Source: Undaria pinnatifida (lineage: Eukaryota; Sar; Phaeophyceae; Laminariales; Alariaceae). Taken from it: DNA of 64,000 nucleotides. The stretch lies in assembly GCA_012845835.1 (NCBI GenBank), contig JABAKD010000001.1:13857684-13921683 (forward strand), in the 5' to 3' direction. The notes below the pieces were generated by a model. The model made no database searches. It was not told the DNA's origin and saw only the letters and a program-made list of their open reading frames with translations. Every line of letters begins with the position of its first letter. Position 1 is the first letter of the stretch. Positions 54,610 to 64,000 of the stretch are shown here, piece by piece. A program made the position numbers and the translations under genes.

Positions 54610-54615
54610 TTGTTT

Positions 54616-54676
<61 letters not shown>

Positions 54677-54683
54677 GGTTGTT
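54538..54683 (+). repeat. GTT trinucleotide array with TTTTTG interruptions
   Basis: About 45 units; flanked on both sides by similar GCAGCC(T/C)ATCG(T/C)CATCTGGCT sequence at about 54446 and 54725. Confidence 0.9.
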
Positions 54684-55048
54684 GTGATACTTTACACGTA
54701 TCGCAGCTGAAACAACTCGATTTGCAGCCCATCGCCATCTGGCTCGTGGTAGTCGTCGGCCTGCCAAGGAGCTGAGTAAGCGACACGGGATACACTATAT
54801 ACCGGCCTTCTCGTGAGAATAACCCCCGCAAGGAACTGGGCCGAAAAAATACGGGGAATAAAATAAATTGGACAGCCGTCATACTGAAGTTTTGTGTAGG
54901 ACACACCCTTTATTACCCTTGTGGTTTTGGGACTTGATTATATGTTGATTATAGTATACAGACCCAAAAGAGCCAAGCGCGATCTAATCAAGCGTCTAGG
55001 AACAAGATTGGGGCAATCCGAGCATCGTCATGCCTCGCGCTTGCCTCA

Positions 55049-55390
55049 CAGCTTCCTGTGTTGCGGTTCGAACACACCTCCTTCACCAGCAGCCCTGCTT
55101 CATGTGCCCGATTGCCAGTTTTGTTTTCGTCATTTTTCGCGTCTTGAGTCGCGTAGGGGTTTATTTTAGATATCCAGCCTACAAAACAGACTAGCATCTC
55201 GGTTTCTGGCCCGAGGGCAGCTTCCTGTGTTTTGGTTGGAACACACCTCCTTCACCGGCAGCCCTGCTTCATGTGCCCGATTGCCAGTTTTGTTTTCGTC
55301 ATTTTTCGCGTCTTAAGTCACGTAGGGGTTTATGTCAGGTATCCAGCCTACAAAACAGACTAGTATCTCGGTTTCTGGTCCGAGGGCCGG
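55049..55390 (+). repeat. 169-bp tandem duplication
   Basis: CAGCTTCCTGTGTT starts at 55049 and 55218. Both copies run through GAACACACCTCCTTCACC, GTTTTCGTCATTTTTCGCGT and CTCGGTTTCTGG with few differences, so the duplication is fairly recent. Confidence 0.85.
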
Positions 55391-55509
55391 TGCTGTATAT
55401 ACAACTGTAGTGTGCGACACCCTGTCGGAAAAATCTTAAGAGATAAGTTGTTGGTCAGAAGCGATAGTCTCATGCACGGTTCGACAGGGGTAGCGTAAGG
55501 GTCCCCCGA

Positions 55510-55680
55510 TAGTGCGGTGGTGTGCCAGAGCAAAATATGAACGCTTTATTGAGGGAAGCCGCCTTATTCGTTCCATGTTATCGGTGCAGTTGCACGGTTG
55601 CGCCCAAAGCGGCTTTGACCGCCTTATATCGGGTTACCACCTTCCTCAGACCGCCTTATTGGGAGCCCCTTAAATGTAGC
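55510..55680 (+). mobile_element. Pogo-like MITE copy (AAGGCGGT family)
   Basis: TGCGGTGGTGTGCCAGAGCA, AAGCCGCCTTATTCGTTCCA, GACCGCCTTATATCGGGTTA and GGAGCCCCTTAAATGTAG follow family order. Confidence 0.5.
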
Positions 55681-56624
55681 AAGTCGTTTCTCCTCGCTTG
55701 AGCTCTATGCTCCCACCCAAAAGCTTGAGTTTGAAAACGTTTGTTGGCTTAGTTAACCCGACATGCAACCCATTCCGAATAGTACTGTACAAGCCCGCAA
55801 TACATTTCTTCGAAACGTTAGTTTTGGTCAAAATCGACGAATTATAGTGTGTACCAGGTGTACGATATTGGGGGGTCCTACCGACGGATGGGCTTTTCGG
55901 GTCGGGTGCTAGGGGAGGAAGCAGCGATCACTCTCGAGGTTTCAGGCGTCTGCGCGCGTAGCCCGGCTAGTACAGCAGAGAACAGGAGCGGAACGACACT
56001 TCCCTTGCCGATTGATACATCTACTGTAGAAGCTAATCTACTGCTGTGGTTTCATGGTGAGCATGGTGCAGATGCGGGCCAAGATGCCTACCATGTCCCC
56101 CACGTATCCTTGTTCTGCAGCCCTCTGCATGTATGCCGGACGGTCTCCGCAGACCACCTGCCATATGCGGGTCGGAGGATTGCTCCATGATCTCACGGCA
56201 CGGGCGGTGACCATTTTGTTAATCACTGCCAACACGACTGCAATCTCTCAGCGCTTGCTCGACGTAGCCAGCACTGACCCTGGGCTAGCTCGTGCCGTTG
56301 CGGAGCAAGGTGCAAGTCAGGTAGCCCACTGCTACTGCAAGCGCGAGAGTCCTCCTACCATTCTGGTTTTTGCTACGACACCGTAGCCGAATCACGTCAA
56401 GCGGCGGCGGTGAATTCTGGACCGTGCGGTGTCCAGCACGTGTGGCTCATCGCCTCAGTGAGAGCCCGAGATGTGCTTGAGCGCGGCCAGCAGTCAACCG
56501 CCACAAAGCTGCGCACGCTGTAAATTGACTCGCGTCGCCGTATGTTACTCTTGCACTAGTATGCTACTCTTCTGTGGACGTGTCATCGTAAGAAGAGTAC
56601 TACTGGACAGTAGTAGTGTACTAC

Positions 56625-56940
56625 AAGGACTCCGCTCCGCTGGTGGCTGACACCGCCCGCTATACGCGCGCAAGGAAGAATACAACTATTGAAAATGTGA
56701 AGGGGGCAGAAAGACGAGGCCCATGATTTGGTGCAACTAGCGAATTGATCATGCCAAGAGCTACTTGTGCAGAGTTCGTTGCCCTGTGGTGTGCTGTGTG
56801 CTTGTTGTCGATGTCACATTCCGATCGGCAGTACGGGTGTAATTTTGCGAAAAAAACAAAAAGAAACATCTGGACCAAGAGAGGACCATCAAACGAAGAA
56901 AGCAAACATACGAGTACACACGTACACACCTGTGCCTGAT
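56625..56940 (+). repeat. Segmental duplication 1, copy 1
   Basis: CTCCGCTCCGC, GAGGCCCATGATTTGGTGCA, AAGAGCTACTTGTGCAGAG and GATCGGCAGTACGGGTGTAA also occur in order at 61655-61970. Short frames differ between copies, so no gene is called. Confidence 0.65.
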
Positions 56941-57344
56941 ACCTGGTCCTTTTGATAGCTAGTACTACTGTATGTTCGAAATAAAGCACAGAACAGCACG
57001 GCATAGCACCGCACTGCAGGGCAAGGCAGGGCACCGTACAACACCGCCCAGCGCTGCGCTGCTGAGCTAGCGCTGCCGTGTGCTGCTGCGTTGAGCTCAG
57101 CTGATGAGCTTAGCTGAGCTCAGCTGGGACCTAGGATGATACTTCGTGCAACTAAAAAAAAAGTGAAGGGACATTGAGAGTAAAAAACTGGACCGTGTTG
57201 TAGGTAATGGAAGAAGGCGGTGTTCTAGTGGAAGGTCTTGGGAGGCCCGGGATGTACCCAACCGAGCCCTTTCGGATAAAGGCAAAGATAGGTAGTTCTA
57301 TAGATGGACCTATCATAGTCCTTAGGCTGATCTGACACTTTCTT

Positions 57345-57765
57345 TCATTCGCGGACCTTTCCCGCCTCTGGCCGCCTTTCCGCGCGGTTTCTTCGCTGAG
57401 ACGTGCCCCCGCCTCGCCTGCAACAGCCGGCATCGCGGATCCGCCTACTCAGCGCCGTAGCGCCTGCGCGAGGCCTTGATGCGGAGATGTCCGAAAAATC
57501 CTGCCCTGCGAGCGTTTTGGCGCATTTGCTACCGACAGGGCCCATTTATTCGCAAGATTTTTTCCGGAACGTGTTCTCTGACCTCCGATCCATGAGGGGG
57601 ATCGGCTACCCGGCCGGCGTTGCCGTTGTGGACGCCTGCGCGGTAGGCTGCGAGCTCGGACCTAAGAAAAAATTGAAATGCCACGAAGAACACATGCCAC
57701 CCAGGCTTCGTCGAAAACTGCCATCTTTCAAAATTTCTGCTGAGGGGGGAGAGATCAAAGATTAG
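57345..57765 (+). repeat. Segmental duplication 2, copy 1 (contains a GTG-start ORF)
   Basis: GCCTCGCCTGCAACAGCC, GCGCCGTAGCGCCTGCGCGA, GGCGCAT and CTACCGACAGGGC recur at 59745-60130. The plus ORF 57403-57765 (120 codons) and the copy's ORF share PPPRL and SAVAPARGLD. The minus frames share SRPRAGATAL and RRGGGT, so either strand could have been coding or neither. Confidence 0.55.
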
Positions 57766-57773
57766 AGAGCTAC

Positions 57774-58101
57774 TTTTTTTTTTTATTCTCTTACACTTCT
57801 ACTGTCCAGCTTCTGGACAAGCCGTGGTCGCAGGTGTCGTCCCTTCTTCCCCCCGGTTCTTGCCTTCAATTTTTATCGCGCATAGGGTTCAGCAATCCCA
57901 CTGCTTGTCGATTTCTCATCGATGTTTGCTAACTCACGCTCTCGCGCTTTCCGCAAGTCCATTTGTGCCCAAGAAAAAGCCCCAACGAATTTATACGGGT
58001 ATGCACTTGGCAGGGCTCGAACTCACGAAACTGACCTATACCAGGCTCGAGGATAACCTGATACGCCACAGGGGCGACCGTATATACACCAGCAGCTCAA
58101 G
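57774..58101 (-). mobile_element. tRNA-derived SINE, copy 3
   Basis: On the minus strand: A-box-like TGGCGTATCAGG, B-box-like GAGTTCGAGCCC, body GCGAGAGCGTGAGTTAGC, GATAAAAATTGAAGGCAAGA, GACCACGGCTTGTCCAG and an 11-base A tail. Flanked by AGAGAGCTAC (57764) and AGAGAGCCAC (58102), a 9-of-10 target duplication. Confidence 0.7.
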
Positions 58102-58114
58102 AGAGAGCCACGTA

Positions 58115-59740
58115 TATACGAGTATGTACAGAGCTGGAGCGCCACACCTGCTGTATGTTTTAAAAAAAGATTTTCAGAGCGCGCTGCACGGCAAGTAAGA
58201 ACTGTTGGATATTGATATTAATACCCCAGCGGCCCTGACATTCTCGTACAGGGAGCAGAGCAACACCATAACAAGCGAAAGTTGAATCCCCAGTCGGCGA
58301 CGTGTCGAACTAGCCCAAACGGCGTGCCCATCCCACATCGCGCAGACCAACGGACCTCCCTGATACAGAGAGGACGGAGAGCGTGGCCGTGCTCGAATCG
58401 GAGGCATGTCGGCAGAGGTTGGACGAATGGGACACGAAGCTATCGAGTATCGAGAGAACCACGACTTTTTTATCTCGTTCTCGCACGTATCATGTACGTT
58501 GAATGCGGTGGAAATCGAGTGTAGAAGGGCCTACTCGAGGTTGCGTTCATCTCTTACGCTTTATGCCACGTGACAATGCGAGATTGTCATTCAATTTAAA
58601 GACTTTAACCCCTTTAGAGCCCCCGAACCCCTCCCTATACTAAATTTAAGTAATTTTGTCCCCAAAAACGGGTTTCCAGTTGTTAAGGGATTGAGGAGTC
58701 AAGCAATATATTACAACCGCTATAAGTTACAGCACATAAAAAGCTGATTTGCGGTTATAACCGGTAAGTTACGTGCTCGACGCCGGGTTTTTCATGTCCA
58801 CGCTGTTTATTATTATTACTGTTTTTTTTTTGTTTGCCTGCGTGTTTTATTTTTCTTGTTACGGTTCCTTTCGCCGAAGATGTTGCTCTGATGTATGTTG
58901 TAGCCTGTGTTTGTCCCGTTCATACTTCGCATCCTTTCGTGGCCCTGCCGTATCAGCCTGCCTATATGATTCCCGTTCTTTCAACGCCCTCTTTCTTCGT
59001 GTGCCGTACCGAGGGTGTACCGGTTTATACTTGCCACACCGCCCCAATACTGCAACAGCTGCTCTGTAGTATGCTGGAGTTACATGGCCGTTTTCTGCCT
59101 ATCTATATTTTGGGGGCTTTTGCCTACCAGACATCGTGTAGCGTTTCCGTCTCATCCCTGCAACCTTACGCTTTGCCCCGCTTTATGCTGGGCTCTCTGT
59201 GTCCCGCTCATGCCCTCTATAGGCGTGCGCCTGTTGGGTGTGACCCTTTTGTCAAACCTCATCAACCATCTTTACCGTGATTTCTGTTTTTAGCTCTTTT
59301 CGATTATATGTACCAGGTATGTTCCAGGTAGTATCTGATATTTTTAGAGAGCACTTTTCCCCCGCGCACGTCTCGTTTGATGTTTTCCGTGCGTGTACGA
59401 TCAGCTTCACGTTCACTTCGAGGACTGCGGTGGCCAGAGGGTAACGAGCGCTTCAGGGACGTTTAGCGATGCCTTCCACATTAATATACAGCAGTATATA
59501 TACCTCCCGTTATGTTTTTCCAGTTGTACCCCTCCCCTACGCCTGGAATAATACCGTATTTTGCTCGACTGATTGCATAAAAATACACATATATCAAGCT
59601 CTTGGCATAATGTCCTATCTCCGTCCTTTACCACACCATCGCTAAATATTTTGCGCATGTGTACAAGCAAGCCTGCGACCGGCGGCCTTCCAGGCCGCCG
59701 GCAAAGCCCCTTGTACCTAGTTTCTTAGCTCGCAGACGGA
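58115..59740. other. No supported gene
   Basis: A 148-codon plus frame (58834-59280, no ATG at its start) is hydrophobic and Cys/Pro-rich without a recognisable domain. A copy of the CTTTAGAGCCCCCGAACCCC block lies at 58612. TATA-rich short stretches occur near 59490. Confidence 0.35.
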
Positions 59741-59744
59741 CCTG

Positions 59745-60130
59745 ATCGCTTTTTAGTCTGTGGCTCTCTGCCGCCTCTGACCGCCTCTCCGCGCGTTTTC
59801 TTTGCTGAGGCGTGCCCCCCCCTCGCCTGGAACGGCCAGCTTCGCAGACCCGCCCGTTCAGTGCCGTAGCGCCTGCGCGAGGCCTCGACGTCGAGATCTG
59901 CGACAAGATCTCCCAAAATCGTGCCCTTTGGGCGCATAGTCTGCCGACAGGGCTTGTGTCTTGGCATGTTTTTTCCCTTTTCGCCCTCTCTGACCTCTGA
60001 CCCATGGGGGGGTTGGGAGGCGGCTACTCTATCGGCACCGCGTTTGTGGGGCGCTGCGCAGGCAGCTTTGTGATCGAATCTAGGATATAAATGGAACGCC
60101 CCTAAAATGTGTGCCACCTAGGCTTCGTGG
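59745..60130 (+). repeat. Segmental duplication 2, copy 2
   Basis: Diverged copy of 57345-57720, with CCTCGCCTGGAACGGCC, GTGCCGTAGCGCCTGCGCGA and CTGCCGACAGGGC. The plus ORF here (59812-60000) is truncated relative to copy 1. Confidence 0.55.
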
Positions 60131-60159
60131 AGACTTGCAACGTATAAACAATTATGGCG

Positions 60160-60880
60160 AGAGATGAGAGCTGTGCGCATGTAGTCTACAGCACTACGTA
60201 TGTTATGTACAGGAATCTACACGTATGCTATGATCAGCAGTGCTATGATCAGCAGATAGCTGCGATGGAGCTATCGTACGCATCTACTGGCAACGTTGCT
60301 GCTGAGTTGTACAGCAGCAGCTGTAATGGCCCGTTTTTACCTCGCTGTGTTGTAGGTCATGTCACAGTTAGATATAGACCGCCTTCTCGCATTCCGCCGC
60401 ATACATACGCTTTTCGCATACATACGCTTTTCGGGCACTATGCCGAGATATGAGAGAGGTCCCCCGATAATGCGGTATCCCCATATAAGGCGGTATCCCG
60501 ATATAAGGCGGTCAAAATGGCTAGGCGAGATTTGGAAATTGCACTCATAACCTGGAATGACTAAGGCTGCTTCCCTCTATAAGGCGGTCATGTTGCTCTA
60601 GCTCACCACCGCCTTACTGAGCTGTGCGCATGTAATGTACAGCAGCACGATGGCATGTACAGGAATCTGCACGTATACTATGTGCAGCGTCTGTGATGGA
60701 GCTACCGTAGATATCTACTGGCAACGTTATGGCAGAGTCGTACAGCAGCAGCTGTGATGGCACGTTTCTACGGCGCTACGCTGTGGATCATGGCGTCACA
60801 GAGTCAGGTACAGACCGCCTTCTCGCATTCCGCCGCATACATACGCTTTTCGGGCTATCGGCAAGTAATCGCTAGCACTT
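60160..60880 (+). repeat. Direct duplication flanking a pogo-like MITE
   Basis: Blocks 60160-60435 and 60622-60860 share TGTACAGGAATCTRCACGTA, ATCTACTGGCAACGTT, GTACAGCAGCAGCTGT and CCGCCTTCTCGCATTCCGCC. Confidence 0.65.
60450..60612 (-). mobile_element. Pogo-like MITE copy, between the direct duplicates
   Basis: CCCCCGATAATGCGGTATCC, ATATAAGGCGGTATCCCGAT, GGTCAAAATGGCTAGGCGAG and CTATAAGGCGGTCATGTTGC give the family in inverse orientation. Confidence 0.55.
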
Positions 60881-61654
60881 TCCCGCCTTTTCCAATTGCT
60901 CCTCTCATCTACATAAGGACGTAAAGACGCTCCCACCTGCCACACTCACACTCCCTCCCAGCGCTTTCTCGCACCGCCATCCTCCATATGCTAGCAGAAC
61001 ATATAGCAACAGTGCCTATCATGTCACCAGCTGTGAGCAGCCATATACGTTGTGTGTTGGATCTGTGAAGAATAGCCAAGGTTAGCAACATGCACAAGCA
61101 TATCACATCACGTATGGTACAGATATCACGTATCAGCACAGCAGTTAGTGTTCTGTTGTTGTCGTTGTCCGTCTGCCTTGAAGGTGTGTAGGAAGAGCGG
61201 TCGAGCCTCTCGCATGGGGTAGGCAGAGCTGTACAGCACACAATGCAGGTGTTAGGGTTGTGACCACATGATTAATGAATTTTGTAAATTTATTTTCAAG
61301 TGCGTGAGCTGTGAGGTCGATAAATCTGTACAGTAGCAATATCGCATTTACTACGGCAGTCACCTTTGATAATCTCCGTGAGCAGCGTGGGCGGCGCGTA
61401 CAACTCTCTCTACTCTTGGTAGTGCGTCTGACTTTCGTATTCGCCATGTGTGTAGAACGCTCTCCACTATTGGCATTACGCCTCACCCCGATCCTTAGCC
61501 ACAATGCTGCTAACAATTTCGGCATCACGCAAGGAGGCGACCGACGACCGTCCAGGCCGCTGGCGAAGCCACTTGTACGTACATACGCCGACTTCCGATT
61601 TCACTGTATCTTGTTTTTTGTGGCGCATGTACGACTCGCTGTAGCTTTTGTATG

Positions 61655-61970
61655 GTGTACACGGGCTCCGCTCCGCGGGCGGCAGACGCTACCCGCTTCG
61701 CGCGCGCATGGACGAATACCATAAAATGTGATGGGGGCAGAAATAAGAGGCCCATGATTTGGTGCAACTATTACTAGCGATTTGATATGGTCAAGAGCTA
61801 CTTGTGCAGAGCTGGTTGCCCTATGCTTTGCTGTGCTGTGTGCTTGCTGGTGATATCACGTTCTGATCGGCAGTACGGGTGTAACTCGCGGGGGGGGCGG
61901 GGCATGAAGAGGACGAGAGAGGACAACCAATGGAAAAATAAAAGTAAAACAACGAGTACACAGCAGTAAA
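61655..61970 (+). repeat. Segmental duplication 1, copy 2
   Basis: GGGCTCCGCTCCGCGGGCGG, GAGGCCCATGATTTGGTGCA, AAGAGCTACTTGTGCAGAG and GATCGGCAGTACGGGTGTAA match 56625-56940. Confidence 0.65.
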
Positions 61971-62280
61971 CGTGCACGTATGTGTATATTCGGACAAACT
62001 TTTTGTACTTGCTTTTGTTTTATGGGCACTTTATATGTCGAATTTTGTGTGGGAACGGCTATCTTGCTCGTTTTTTACTCTTTCTCGATTCTGTGTCGAG
62101 TATTGAAGATCTTTTACGTAATTTTTTTTCGTCTTTTTCAAAAACAAACCTCGATTTTAGTGTAAACAATATCATGAAATTAGCGCGGGGGTAATCATGT
62201 TGAAGCAATCATGTTGAAGCAATCGTGTTGAAGCAGTGCTCGAGCTTTGTCTTGATAGTGTTGCGGCGGTCCCGAGGTTC

Positions 62281-62601
62281 ATGAAGAAGGCAAAGAAAGC
62301 AAGGAACGCAAAGAAAGCCGCTAGGAAGCTTCTCCGAGAGGAGGGTTTAGGCAGGCGTGTTCCGAGGGGGAGCGCTGAGAGCGAAGCAGATCCTTATAAT
62401 CAAGTGGTTCCAAGAAAACTTTCTTGCCAAGATAGAGCTTGTGCGACTTTTTCTTTTTCCTCGGGCAACCTTCCACTCCAGAGTGACTGGAGCCTGTCCT
62501 GTGACCAGGGACTTGATCGTGCGAGTTTATGTGAGAACAACAACTCCTGTCGTAGCTCGCGTCAGCTATCAATACCACCCCACCAAATCAGCGCTTACTG
62601 A
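62281..62601 (+). CDS. Lys/Arg-rich ORF running into a dispersed repeat, doubtful
   Basis: ATG at 62281 opens MKKAKKARNAKKAARKLLRE followed by EGLGRRVPRGSAESEADPY. The strong basic helix-like start resembles a nucleic-acid-binding or nuclear targeting segment, but the remainder is dispersed repeat G. A possible acceptor (GGTCCCGAG) precedes it. It may be an exon remnant. Confidence 0.2.
   Translation: MKKAKKARNAKKAARKLLREEGLGRRVPRGSAESEADPYNQVVPRKLSCQDRACATFSFSSGNLPLQSDWSLSCDQGLDRASLCENNNSCRSSRQLSIPPHQISAY
62410..62545 (+). repeat. Dispersed repeat G, copy 2
   Basis: TTTTTCCTCGGGCAACCTTC, CACTCCAGAGTGACTGG and TATGTGAGAACAACAACTCC match 40445-40570. Confidence 0.55.
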
Positions 62602-62894
62602 GTGTTTTCTTCCTCAGGGCGCATGCTACGAATAGGGGTACGGTGGGGCACCCGAATTACAAGCTCCTCGCAACAGGCCAGCTTACCGCCGCTGTTATCA
62701 TATACCTGTTGGATTTTAGTGTAGATATCACAAGACTGACAAACCGATTTGACTGCACTGAAGTCTGTTGTCTCTTATTTCGATTTTTTTTGGACGCTTA
62801 AATCAGGTACCCTATTGACGTGGCACATTTTGGCGGAAACGTTTCGAACTTCAGGGGAAGATTAGATACTACTGTAGTTCACGATCTGTGTCTC

Positions 62895-63180
62895 AGAGAA
62901 GACAGGTCCCTGGTTTGTATTATATGTATAGCCTATGCTGGTTTGTATGATCTGTGTGGCCTATAGATCATGTTTGGGGGTGAGAACCGTATGCTATGCA
63001 TGATCTAGCACATACTTTCTGGTTTAGATCTGTATTGCACAGATCCTATACAACATACCCTAACGACAGGTATGTAATCTAGATCACCTAGATTATCTAG
63101 ATGAGCTAGACGGTCTAGATGATCTTGATGATCTATGATCTAGATGATCTAGATCTTTATCTGCCCGACGTATGAAGGTT
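62895..63180 (+). repeat. Dispersed repeat F, copy 3
   Basis: TGATCTAGCACATACTTTCT, GATCTGTATTGCACAGATCC and a long GATCTAGATGATCTAGATC tail ending CTGCCCGACGTATGAAGG. Confidence 0.6.
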
Positions 63181-63189
63181 TTCTGACTG

Positions 63190-64000
63190 ATTCGGCTGCT
63201 GAACTGAGGAAGCACGCAATGCCGTCATATGGAGCACTGGCTGCGATTTTTTTTTGTGTGTCGAAAGATAGCTAATCGTCTTGCGACATATTTGCCGAAA
63301 TATTTGCTCTTCCCTCCTCCCCCGGAACCATTCCCCCCTCCTCTTCCGACAAACCACTTGCCTGGCTGCGTGCACGTGAACTCAGGTGGCGCCATTTATC
63401 GCCTCGTGTCCTCGTGTGCTAGCGTCCGACTTAGACTCTCATCTGTGGCCTAGAAAGAGGTGAGTTGGGAGAGTGTCAGCAGCGTCCGTCGAAGGTTATA
63501 CCTGCTGCACCTAGCCCTTTTGGCACCTGCAGCAGCGGAGTTATTCTTGCGCTCGCACGTGAGAGACAGTCGCACCGGGCAAGAGCCACACAGCAAGGAC
63601 CATACAAACGCCCTCTCCTGCCCGTTGTGCAACATCATCAATCCGTTTTTTTTTAAATTCTCTTTCAGCTGTCTGCTACGCTGCAGTATCAGCAACATGA
63701 CTCTTCTGTGACAGCCACGGGCGGTGCTTCTGTGTGTCTTATGTATTTTTTCTTCTGTACGTGGAGTGTGTGCTGTCATAGGCACTCAAGACGAGCAAGA
63801 CGAGCGGTGTTTTTTTTTCCGGGAAAATCAACCGCTCAGCCTCGCAGCCACAACAAAACAGTATACCTCGTACAGCAGCAGAGCAGCAGCGATACAATGG
63901 CAGCCGTGCTCAAAGTTCTGGCCTGTGAGCCAGCGTTTTTGCGTTGTTGTTTTTTGCTCATGCCATTTAGTATGTTTGCACTATGAATTTCTCTTTCTCC
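63190..64000. other. No supported gene to the window end
   Basis: Short frames on both strands only. A C/T-rich patch lies at 63310-63355. No splice-bounded exon with recognisable content. Confidence 0.35.

Overview
The window looks like nuclear DNA of an intron-rich eukaryote with few genes and many repeats. It has spliceosomal introns (GTAAGN/GTGAGN donors, pyrimidine-AG acceptors), TTAGGG-type telomeric DNA, long G/C homopolymers, many trinucleotide arrays, several MITE families and a tRNA-derived SINE. A stramenopile, perhaps a brown alga, would fit, but nothing here proves the lineage. No rRNA, tRNA, CRISPR or bacterial-style operon was seen. Most open frames are low-complexity or repeat read-through, and many lack an ATG.

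Three minus-strand loci can be argued from splice sites with matching phase. Locus A (1-9540, open at both ends) encodes a very large glutamate-rich repeat protein. Four exons join in phase 0, and each of its three introns carries a copy of one MITE family (MITE-1, terminal motif GCTACGATAGAGG). In the largest intron the MITE terminus lies 4-5 bases from the splice donor. Locus C (29881-31656) is a small C2H2 zinc-finger gene of two exons. Locus B (35262-39077, perhaps from 41094) has five phase-compatible exons encoding a four-helix membrane protein with a cysteine-rich loop, in a tetraspanin-like layout.

The most unusual feature is that loci B and C are surrounded by degenerate tandem copies of their own exons. 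Most recognised exons have one intact copy plus one to four decayed or partial copies, and several of these keep a splice acceptor or donor.

Layout: 1-9.5 kb locus A with MITE-filled introns; 9.5-29 kb repeats, including a head-to-head telomeric block (12.66-13.08 kb), a 420-bp GTT array, a foldback element, an 8-bp satellite and a SINE; 29-41 kb loci C and B; 41-48.3 kb inverted G-rich repeats, a hairpin-unit array, a 120-bp satellite and a TTGGG array; 48-64 kb gene-poor DNA with a CCATGGG repeat field split by a SINE, a third SINE, several pogo-like MITEs and segmental duplications. Coordinates of degenerate repeats are approximate, and all gene models need transcript support.
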